Shown here one piece after another: positions 55,525 to 64,000 of a stretch of 64,000 nt of DNA. The notes under the pieces were generated by a model. That model saw only the letters and a program-made list of their open reading frames with translations, was not told the DNA's origin and did no database searches. The position numbers and the translations under genes are program-made. The stretch comes from Prorocentrum cordatum (Eukaryota > Sar > Dinophyceae > Prorocentrales > Prorocentraceae): the NCBI GenBank assembly GCA_963575745.1, contig CAUYUJ010018571.1:384475-448474 (forward strand), written 5' to 3'. Numbering within the stretch: position 1 is the first letter of the stretch; each line of letters starts with the position of its first letter.

Positions 55525-56300
55525 ATGCATATGATCACGGCCAACGTGAATGGCTGGACCGCTGGCTTCGGCCCCGCGGAGAGCGGTTGCGGGACATGGA
55601 ATGGCTGTCGCGCATCGCCTGCCTGCGGGAGCACCGCCTCGAGACCCCAGGGCGCATCGAATCGGCAAGGGACTTGGCGGCCGGGGCCGGTTTCTCCTTG
55701 CGCGCGAGATTGCCCGCGGAGACTGGCACATGGCCTGCTGCGTCTGGCCTCCTGGCGATTGGGCCCCCTGGGCACCGAGGCCGCGCGGCCCCTGCCAACG
55801 CGGGCTCGGGTTTCCCGATCTACGGCCTGTCCGTGCACCTCCGGGGCAGCCCAGGGGTGATGGGGGCCAACGTTGAGAACCTGGAGGCCCTGATGCAGTG
55901 GGTCGTTGGGCCGAGGTGTCCGTTGATCGCGATGGCGGACTGGGGCGTCGAGCCACTTGGCCCGGCCTCGTGAGCCAACCGGGCCATTGCGGCGTTGGCG
56001 CGAACATGGGCGTCCAGACGTGGAGCGAAGGAGCGCAGGCCTGCAATGCACCCCGCGTGGCCGACGTTGGTCGCGCGTTCTTGCCCGGGCCCCCGCCGGG
56101 AAGGTTGGACCGATCATCCTGGCCACTCCGCGGAGGAGGGCGCGGTGGAAGCTCGCCCAGCCCCTGGTGGCCAAGCGGGAACAGCGGATCGATCCCCCCT
56201 TCCACTGGGGCAGCACCGGCAGGGCGCGCAAGAAGGCAGACATGGCTCCCAACCTGAGTTCGCCGCCAGCACCCCGGCGATTGACTTGGCGAAGTACCGC
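55525..56300 (+). pseudogene. Endonuclease relic of retroelement C
   Basis: MHMITANVNGW at 55525-55557 resembles the N-terminal strand of APE-type endonucleases. A later frame has PIYGLSVHLRGSPGVMGANV and CPLIAMADWGVEPLGPAS (about 55918-55970). ADWGVEP stands where GDWNxEP is expected, so the catalytic Asp is kept but the Asn reads Gly. A TGA follows at 55971. PIILATPRRRARWKLAQPLV further on fits the C-terminal end of this family. Inactive. Confidence 0.45.
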
Positions 56301-57250
56301 GAGCCCATCGGCCACCGCGAGCTGAAAGAGCAAGCCGTGGAGACGGCCTCCCCTCGGGTGCTGCTGCTTGCTCGGCGCTCGTTGCGCCGCCATCAATGGC
56401 GGGTCCTGTTGGGCAATGGGATCGGCCCCGTCGCGGAGCCGAATGGCGCGGCGGCGGCGGGGCGCGCGCGCGGTGGGATGTTGTTAATCTACACCCTGCT
56501 GAAGAGGAGCGCGGCCAGGTTTCCGATCGTTCGCGCGCAGTGCCCGGCGGGCGACTGCCAGCTGCAGGCGTTCGGGGCAGTGCGGCCCAGGAATTCATCG
56601 CGGGGCTGCAGCAGCGCCGCCTCAATATCATATTGGGCAAGACAGGGCGACTAGCCACCGACGCCGAGGTCGCCGCGGACCACAGCGAGCGGTGGGAGTT
56701 TGCAGGGCTCCAGAGGCGCACTGTGCCGAGGCGCCTCGGGGGGGGGGGGGCGGCGACGTCGGCGACCGTCGGCGAGTGCCCGAGCAGAACCCGAGGCTGG
56801 GCGAGGCCCGCAAGGCGGCTGCCAGGATCGAGCTGCCGCAGCCGGCGGGGGCCAGTGCGCGCCGCCCGGTTCGCGGGTCGCCGCGCGCCGCGGCGGCGCG
56901 GGGCTCGGCCGCCATTGGCATCGCCGACGGCGAGCTGCACGGGACGAAGGCCTGCGCGCTAAGGGCTGAGGGTGGCCAGGCCCCAGGAGCCCCCATCGGC
57001 CCGCGCGCCCGAACGAAGAGGGGGGCAACCTGCCGCGCCCCCCCGGCGGCGCGCTGCGCGGAAAACGCCGAGGCTTGGGCGGCGACCGTCGACGACGGGC
57101 TGATCAGCGGAGCGGTGCTGACTGAGGTCCACTGGCACGGATTGGACATCGGGTCGCGACGCAGCCCTTGGACCGCGTGCGTTGATCCAGCCCAGGTCAC
57201 TCTTTTCATTTTCTGGCGCACCGGGTGCCGCCTGAACTTGCGTGACAGCA
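56300..57250 (+). pseudogene. RT and post-RT relic of retroelement C
   Basis: GGMLLIYTLLKRSAARFPIV (about 56475-56535) is followed by CPAGDCQLQAFG (56541-56576), which by position matches a xDD catalytic box with the first Asp replaced by Gly (GGC 56550-56552). In a shifted frame EFIAGLQQRRLNIILGKTGR and LATDAEVAADHSERW follow, as in the RT palm-thumb of this family. Downstream, IADGELHGTKACALRAEGGQ (about 56915-56975) fits the connection region. Frame changes make it dead. Confidence 0.4.
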
Positions 57251-57276
57251 TCGCTGGTTACCTCGGCAGAGACAGG

Positions 57277-57403
57277 GCGTCGCTCGGACGTGCGCATTTT
57301 TCCTTCGGCGATGGCCACCGAGGAGCATCCTTGATCATTTGGCGAAAAAGAACCACGCACGAAACCGAACATAGTACAGGGAATGGACGTCCGAGCGGTG
57401 GCC
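57277..57403 (+). mobile_element. ~125-bp TIR element, copy E (within retroelement C)
   Basis: The left end has GCGTCGCTCGGACGTGCGCA; the right end has GGACGTCCGAGCGGTGGCC. The core has CACCGAGGAGCATCCTTGAT. It is closest to copy A. It is inserted between the post-RT and RNase H relics, plus orientation, so it is the only copy outside the kinase gene. Confidence 0.85.
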
Positions 57404-57559
57404 AGGAGAGGTGAACCGGTCTTGTTTTGCGTTCGCCTGGCTTCTTGTGCCAGGTGGCCCGCCAGGCCGCCCGGGCGGCCTCCTGACGTCTCGCTGCGTC
57501 GGCTCAAGGCCCCGTCGGTGGCCGAGGTCCATCGGGGCCCTGCGCAGGCCTAGCTGGCG

Positions 57560-58440
57560 AAGGGCACGTCGGGGGCACGGCGCAAGAGGCGCGAGCATGC
57601 GTCTTTCAGAACGGGGGCGCACTGGCGCCAGCAGCTTCTCATCCTCGCCGGCAAGACCGCCGACCCTTTCTGCTGGCTGCGCGGACGCGTGGGCTCAATG
57701 CGGCACATTGTTTTTGAAGGCCCCTGCTCAGGTATCATTATGAGGGAGGAGGGCTCGGCCGACGTGCGCGAGGCTGCCGAAAGAGTAGCGACCAGCGGGC
57801 CGCGGCAGTCTGAGCAGTTGCAGCAGTTGCCCGAAGGGTGACGCCATCGCCAGAACATTGCTCCGACCTGGCTAAAGTTGCTGAGGCTGAGCAGTGCAGA
57901 TTTGTTGGACGCGTGCCAGGTTGGCTGTTCTTGGGGGAGGAGTTCGTGGGCGGCTCTTCGTCTTCCACCTCCCGCGGAGGCCTGCGCTGGGCAGGCTGGT
58001 CGGCAGTGCGCACCAATCGTGACCGCAGCATCCAGCGCGCCATGCACGAAGCTGCCCCCTTAGCCTGGTCCCCGAGTCAGAGCCCGATGGGTGCCGAGGA
58101 TTTCGCGCGCTGCATGCTGTGTAAGTGTTCTGCCCAACCCGACCTCGAAGGGCCCTATATATACACATGTTCAGATTGCGCGGGCGCGGTTGGCTGCGCC
58201 ACGGACCCGAGAAAAATTTTGCGCCCGTCGAGCCCCGATCACCAGTCTTGGATTGAGTTGCGGGCGAAGCATGGCCGCTCGGCGACTCTCTGCAGGGTCA
58301 AGGCTCGCGCCGATGCCAGTGCGGATTCCCCCCTCGTTGACACTTGGCGCAGGCAGGGCAGCGCTGCTGAAGAGAAGTGGCCCAAGAAAGGTGCTGGCCT
58401 ATGGGGCTCACCTGCGCAGAGAGCGTCGTTAGCTGAGGCT
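57560..58440 (+). pseudogene. RNase H relic of retroelement C
   Basis: A short frame with LLILAGKTADPFCWLRGRVG (about 57640-57700) precedes a plus ORF from 57838. That ORF includes GLRWAGWSAVRTNRDRS, PMGAEDFARCMLCK (RNase H Glu motif), YIYTCSDCAGAVGC (second Asp motif) and LCRVKARADASADSPLV, then WRRQGSAAEEKWPKKGA, the C-terminal GNxxADxxAKxGA position. Two of the usual acidic residues are visible; the terminal Asp reads Glu. After about 58440 the ORF becomes low complexity. Confidence 0.55.
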
Positions 58441-60110
58441 TGCGAGGCGCGCGCGGAGGAGGGCGTCCAGAGGGTGGGTCGCGTCGGTTCGTGGCTCGGG
58501 GGCCAGGGTCTGACAGGCGCTGGCGGGGTGGTCGGCACCTCCGGGGGAGTGTTGGAGCTGGGCGAGGTCGAGGGCCCCGACCTCGGCGAGTGTCTGGGGG
58601 CCCGCGAGCGCCCAGGATGGATGAAGGTGGGCTGCGTTCCCGCGCCCGAGCCTGAGGCCGCCCGCAGGGGGGGGGTGCGGGGTGGGGCGTGGGGCGGGGG
58701 AGGTGACTGGCAGGCCGTGGCTTTGAAAAGGGCATTCTTTTGTGGCCTGCGATGTTGACGGCGATGCCGGTAACCACCCTACCTTGTTATTTTGCAAGAC
58801 CTTCGGGGCCGCGCTCAGCCAGCGCGCGCCCGCCGGGAAGTGCCTCGCGGCCAAGCGTCTTGGTGCCCAGCGCGCGGGTCTCAAGTTTAATTGCTCTCGC
58901 CTCAGGCGCCGCCTGCGCCCGTCGGCGCCTTCGCCAGCGGGGCTCTCTGGGTTCCGAGGGGCCGGCGAGAGCGATGGGGATGGCTGCGCGCGAGGTTGTC
59001 GGGCCCCCCTTTCTGGCGTTCCGCGCGGGCTTCCCGGGGGTGGCTTTGGGGCCGAATGGGGATCCAACGGCGGCGTCGTGGGCGGGCCCGCCGGGGCGGT
59101 TGGGGGCAGGGGCCCTGGGGGGCCCGACAGCCCCTGGAAGTGCGGGGCGGTGGCCCCCGTGCTTGACCACTGATGCGGCCTCCCTGCGCGTCTCCCCCAC
59201 GCCTGATTCGGCTGTCGAAAGGGGCGTAGAGCGCCCGAGATGCCGCGGGGGCGGCGACGCGCGTTGGTCCCTGCCAGGGGCAGCTGGTGCCTAGCCTTTC
59301 TTCTGCCGCGCGTTGGTGAGGCGGACTCGTCCGCTTATGTCCTTGCCCCTTGTGCCCGATTCCTCCACCGCGCCTCGGCGCGCCTTCGCACTTTCGACGC
59401 TGCTTCCAGGAGGCATCTTCGTCACGAGTGCCCTCGGACAAGTAGTTCGGGCCTGATCCCTCTCTTTCGTCCAATATGTGTTTTTCCTCCCTGGTTATCC
59501 TGCCTCCTCCCTGCCTCACAGCGGTGTCATTCGAGGCTCCTCCGCGATTTGCTCAATCATGGCACCATCCTGAGAACGTTTTTGGAAGTCACGCAGGGAT
59601 CGCGCTCACGGGCAAGCGCTGGCTACCTCCTCCGTCGGGGCAGGGGCGCCCAGACCCTTCCAAAAGAACGAGTCGACAACAGATGTTGAAACAAATGTTT
59701 CGTTCGGGTCTCCCTCCTCCCCTTCCTTTTCGGTGCCTTCTGTTGTCGATCGAGTCGCCCCCGTCGTCCTTCGCTCGCTCCTGCCAATCGTAAATCTACT
59801 CGCAGTTCTCCCATCGCGACACCGCATGGCTCAGGGCCAGCAGTTGCAGGCTGTCCAGCAGTTTCGCCCGCTCTCTCGAGTTGTGCACTTGAGGCGGCGC
59901 GGGACCACCACGAGGGCACCCGCCCGCTCGTGTTCGTGTGGCGTGGGCCCGTGCGTTTGATCTCCAGCAGCGCGTTGTCGCGGGCATCGTTGCGAGACGT
60001 CGCCCCTCACAGGGGTGCGGACAAAACAAACGATGGAGCACACACACACACACCATATTATTGTCCGATCGGCGGGCTTGGCCCTCCCCGAAAACCTGTC
60101 TTGGGCGCCG
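58441..60110. other. GC-rich stretch, no gene supported
   Basis: Gly/Arg/Pro-rich ORFs on both strands to about 59300, then mixed sequence. No domain recognised. Confidence 0.4.
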
Positions 60111-60114
60111 CCCT

Positions 60115-60520
60115 TTCCTGTCCTACCCTATCTTCCTCCTCCTTCGGTTTTTTCTCCTCCTCGTTTTCCTCCTCCTCTTTCTCTCCCGCCCCCCCCCTCT
60201 CGCAGGAGCGCGCGGAGGGCCGAGAACGCGACGCAGCCCCCGCTGCCCCCTTCTGGCCGTCGGCGCGGCCCCCCCACCCCGCGCCCGCGCAAGGCGCGGC
60301 GCACCGACGGTCCGGGCACCGCCGTTCGCGTCGGACCGCGTCGGATCGCGCGCAGCCCCCCCCCCGACTCTGCTCCTTGTGTGTTTCTTCGCCCTTTTTC
60401 TTCCGATCCCTCCTCCCCCTTCCCCTTCCCCCTCCTCTTCCTCCTCCTCCTCGTCCTCCTCCTCCATTTCTCCTCCTCCTCCTCCTCCTTTCGATACCCT
60501 GTCGATACCCTTTCGATATA
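60115..60520 (+). repeat. Pyrimidine-rich tract with (CCT)n
   Basis: Strong C/T bias with CCTCCT runs at 60130-60190 and 60420-60490. Confidence 0.8.
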
Positions 60521-61489
60521 GGCTTTGTAGCGCCGCCGCCGTGGCGCTGCAGTCTCAGGGCGCCTGCTTGTGGGCGCTGTACTTCATGTCCTTTTTCTTT
60601 GCGTGAAGCCCCCCTCCCTTCGGCTCGCTTGGAGATTATGTCAAACGGCAAGCGGGCCGCCACACGTGCGCGCTTGTCGACATCAGTCAACAATCATCGC
60701 ACACTCGCCAAGTCTTGCCTAATAGTACTTTTCTACATGCGTCATTCTACGAGCGCAAGTCGGAATCATTGCAAGCAATGTTCAAAGCATGTTGTAAGCA
60801 TGCACAAGTTTTCGACCACGTTGCTCCCGATCCGAAGTCAGTCAGGGTTTCTGCGTGCGCGCACTCACTCATCATCCTCAGCAGCACCATCGTTATCATC
60901 ATTGCCAGCGTCGTGATTGCCATCGTCACCAGCACCATGATCTCAATCACCGTCGTGGTTGCCGCCGCCTTCGTCATCATCGCCACCGTCATTCTCGAGG
61001 TGGTCGTCGCCGATGTCGTTGTCAACACTTCTCGGCCTCCCGAGTCATGGATCTGCATGAGCAACGTCCTGGCGTCAGTGGTGCGAGCAAGTTCCGAGGG
61101 GTATTTTCTTTCATTGTGTATAGAGTTTTGCCAAGGAGTCGCGGTTGCGTGGCGAGAATGTCTGCTCGAGTATGGGATGTGGTCACGCGCGGATGCCCGC
61201 ACTCAATTGCGTCACAAAATGCGCACCTCACAGCTTGGATCGTCTACATTGTACCTGACAGGTTGTACTACATAGATCTCACCACGAAGAAATCAGTGCT
61301 TGCACTGAAGGGGTCCTAGCGGAGATTGAAAGATTTGGCGAATGTACCCGGCCGATTTCGGTAGGCGGCCAGGTTCTCGGGTTCCGGGGTTCCCGGTTCC
61401 GGCTTCTAGGTGCCCGTTTGTTGCTTCCGGGCTGATTTCGTCGGGGTTCTCAGGTTTCCGGGTTTCCGGTTTCTTCGTCGCCCTCTCAA
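60521..61489. other. Mixed sequence with an ATC-rich patch, no gene supported
   Basis: An imperfect ATC/GTC-rich stretch lies at 60860-61025. The 186-codon plus ORF from 60715 crosses it with an Ile/Val run, which is probably a repeat artefact. Confidence 0.4.
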
Positions 61490-61905
61490 TCTATCGGTCT
61501 CACCTTTATTTTTCGATCGATCTCATTATTGATCTCACAAGTGATATCACAATCGATTCTTTATCGACATCACTTTAGATCGCACGGGCGATCTCACGAT
61601 CGATCTCACTATCGATCTCATGAGATCGATTTCACTATTGGTCTCACGATCGACGTTTTTGTCATCCTCACACTATTGATCCCACGGTCGATCCCACGAT
61701 CTCATTATCCATGTCACTATCGAACTCCCGGTTCCGGGTTCCCAGGTGCCCGTTTGTTGGTTGCAGGCCGATTCCGCTGGGCGGCGTGGTTCCTGGGTTT
61801 CCGGTTCCCCGGTCTCTTGGTCGATCGTTTTATCGATCGGTACCATCGATCTGTTTACCCATTTTTTTATCGATCTCATTATCGATCTCACAATCAATCT
61901 CCCGT
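61490..61905 (-). repeat. GATC-rich array, ATCGATCTCACT units
   Basis: The reverse-complement orientation of 19920-20345. Two GTTCCGGGTTCCCAGGTGCC-like blocks (about 61390 and 61730) flank part of it and repeat each other. Confidence 0.85.
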
Positions 61906-62985
61906 TCGAAAACATTTCCAAAACTTACACCGAATCGGTATTTAGGACCTCTTCGAAATTTTGGCGCCTGCCAAACATGCAAACCATCCACTGATGTTTT
62001 TTTTTCTGGTGAAATAGATTTCACCACGACGATTGTTCCCTGTACCTGTAATTCAAAAACTCTCTGTTCGGGGTCCGCGCTGGTGAACAGAATTGCGTTT
62101 GAAATATTACAGCGTTTGTGGCGAGGCGTGATTCGAATGCTTCTGGTTCGGAATACTCTGATTGATGTGGTTAGGCGGCGCCATGAGAGACCCATACCTG
62201 CATTGGGAGGGACGAACCCAGCACTATTTTCGATCGTCGTCGGCGGGATAGTCGGCGAGGGCTGTTTCTTATGGAGACTGGATTGCCATGTGGCGTGAGT
62301 AGAAAGGGCGTTCCAGAAAAAGCCATTGCGTTCTAGAAAAAAGCCTCGTCCTCGGCGCACTTCTTAATCCGTGGGAGCAAGCGGAAAGGCGGCGGAAGTG
62401 AAACGTGGGCGGCTCCGCAGGCAGGTTGGCGGAAGTGACAAAGTGCGCCCCCCTTAGGTGACACATGTTTGGGTTTCGTTGTTTCCGGCGTTTGGCATCT
62501 GTACATAGCATATCGTGCTAAGGATGCAAGCGTCCGCATGGCATTAAAACGTGCAGTAGCAAATGTAACATTGGATGGCGCGATTGGTTATGATACAGAG
62601 GGCGAGGGAGCGAGAGAGAGACAGATACGCATTGAAGTGGGATGGTTCCGAATGTGGAGTGATGGATGTAGAGAGACCTGTGGACCATGCGTTGGACGTT
62701 TCACCGCATTTAGCCTTGTCGGCCAGATGGTTGCCGTGCTGGCCAGATGTTGTACCACCACATCTCTTCTGTCTTCTCTCCATCCCCCCCCCGCGACCGT
62801 CGAGCATTCCCTCCACAGCTTCTGGGGCTCAATCTCTTGTGGATAGTGGCACACGCTTTGCACATGGTGCGCCTCTCTTCTTGCCTTTGCACGGAATAAG
62901 TTGGTTGAGGGTTTGATGGCATGAGAGTTCGCGAGATTATTGCAGATAGTTTTGCGGGAGGTTGAGGACTCGGCCCTCTTTTTGG
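61906..62985. other. Unique stretch, no gene seen
   Basis: No domain or repeat family recognised in about 1.1 kb. Confidence 0.4.
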
Positions 62986-63027
62986 GACATCTTCAGGACA
63001 GTTTTAGGACGTCACAGAAACGCCTCT

Positions 63028-63092
63028 TCTGCTCCCATCCTCCGTCCTCCTTCCAGGAGCGCCTCTTCTGCTACCATCCTCCGTTGTCCCTC
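63028..63092 (+). repeat. Two direct repeats of about 26 bp
   Basis: CGCCTCTTCTGCTCCCATCC (63031) and CGCCTCTTCTGCTACCATCC (63060), each followed by TCCGT. Confidence 0.85.
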
Positions 63093-64000
63093 CCTGCGCT
63101 CTCTATGGGATGACGGAGAGGGCAGATACTGTCCTGAGTATTGCGGACTTCCGTGCGCGGGCTTTCTTCCAGAGGGCCATCGGGCCCGAAATCTCTTAAC
63201 ACAGCTCGGATGTTGACCTGTGCTGAGAGTTCGAGTCCTGGCGGCCCTCGGTGCCCACCCCTTTCCCCCCGCTGGCGACGGGGGACGTGGGCTTCTTCGA
63301 TAGCAACTCATGGGAGCCTTGCATACTTCCGTAACTCCGTTTTTCGAGTGCACTAGCGTCGATTAGCGTTTGGTAATCGATAAGGCTGCGCCGATGTGGC
63401 GTCGATTGGCGTCGATCAGCCTCGATGTACGTCGTAGCGTCGATGCGCAAGAGCCAACAAGATGGCATGGGAGGCTCCCACGAGTTGCCGCAGAAGGCTT
63501 AACTGGGGTTATGGTCCAGTTTCACCTTGCCAGCGCAGTGTTATGAGTTATGGGCAGGCCTTGCTCATGCCTCGAGGATCTCCAGCGCGCAATTGGCCCC
63601 AGTGCGCCGCGAAGCCTTCGATGTCTCAGACGAACGCTCGTGGTGCTCATACGAAAGGTCATGGTCCTCCAAAGCAGGTCGCAGAGTTTGTTCAGTCATT
63701 TGTGTTCTCCACTCCTTCATTTCCCTCCCCCTCCTGACTTCTGTTGCTTGAGACTGATTACGTATACAGGTCGCCTGTTAGGCCACCGCGCTTTGGTCCA
63801 ACCCCCATGGCCTCGCGTCGGTGCTTTGGTTTTATTGCCCTTTCCGCCTCTGTGGTGTGCCAGCGCTTTTCAGAGACATGTTTCTTTTTGTGGCAGCTAC
63901 CTGCGGCCTGTCCGCTTCAGAAGTCCGGCGAACTTCGGCGTCTCTTCTGTGAGTTTTGCTTGGTGGGGTGCGTGCCCGAGAGACAGACAATTCAATCCTT
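63093..64000. other. Window end, no gene seen
   Basis: Contains a pol III B-box-like GAGAGTTCGAGTCCTGG near 63224 and a GTCGAT-rich patch at 63355-63445. No complete tRNA fold and no protein domain recognised. Confidence 0.4.

Larger units (their letters stand above)
53340..58440 (+). mobile_element. Retroelement C: decayed gag-like-EN-RT-RNase H element
   Basis: Relics lie in order on the plus strand: a gag-like ORF (53631-54350), an EN relic (about 55525-56300), an RT relic (about 56300-57000) and an RNase H relic (about 57900-58440). The order and several motifs match retroelement D on the minus strand at 6.9-10.9 kb. Multiple frames and stops show decay. A ~125-bp TIR element lies at 57277-57403. 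Boundaries are estimates; no LTRs seen. Confidence 0.6.

Noticed and set aside
54345-56940. Minus-strand ORFs of 683 and 733 residues and a 477-residue plus ORF
   Set aside because: They overlap each other and the plus-strand EN and RT relics, consist of Ala/Arg/Pro/Gly, and arise from stop-poor GC-rich tandem repeats.

Overview
The window looks like nuclear DNA of a dinoflagellate. It is GC-rich, very poor in genes, and crowded with micro- and minisatellites and decayed retroelements. The one clear host gene is cut into short exons by introns of 0.25 to over 6 kb. Three of those introns start with GA instead of GT, and exons resume with G after the AG acceptor, both known dinoflagellate habits. 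I cannot fix the genus; a Suessiales or Prorocentrum-like genome would fit. No rRNA gene, convincing tRNA gene, CRISPR array, spliced-leader sequence or bacterial-style operon or promoter was seen.

Layout. 1-5.3 kb: (GTT)n arrays flank a 1.6 kb array of a 9-bp unit and a GGATTCC-type array. 5.3-5.9 and 12.6-13.1 kb: an inverted pair of composite repeats (a CCACCCGCGA-type array plus a conserved flank). Between them on the minus strand lies a decayed retroelement, here called D (endonuclease about 10.4 kb, RT about 9.2-8.6 kb, RNase H about 7.3 kb). 14.35 to at least 28.8 kb, perhaps 39.2 kb, plus strand: a CAMKK-like protein kinase gene. Its introns hold four copies of a ~125-bp terminal-inverted-repeat element in the sense direction. 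The large introns also contain GATC-rich and CCAAGANGGCC-type arrays. 30.3-32.4 kb minus: a coding-like region I do not recognise. 37.7-37.95 kb: a separate element with ~47-bp inverted termini. 41.9-51.2 kb: two related APE-type LINEs arranged head to head (A on minus, B on plus) with 277 bp between their ORF1 starts. 51.5-53.2 kb: a 72-bp hairpin repeat and a GAGGCT-type array. 53.5-58.4 kb plus: a second element of the D type (C), with gag-like, endonuclease, RT and RNase H pieces and a fifth copy of the ~125-bp element. 58.4-64 kb: GC-rich and pyrimidine-rich DNA, a second GATC array, and no gene I can support.

How it works together. Only the kinase is a likely functional host gene. The retroelements all carry lesions. 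In three of the four, the RT catalytic Asp position reads Gly, a GAY-to-GGY change. The ~125-bp element is the most interesting system. It sits in four kinase introns in one orientation and looks like an introner-type or intron-tolerated DNA transposon.
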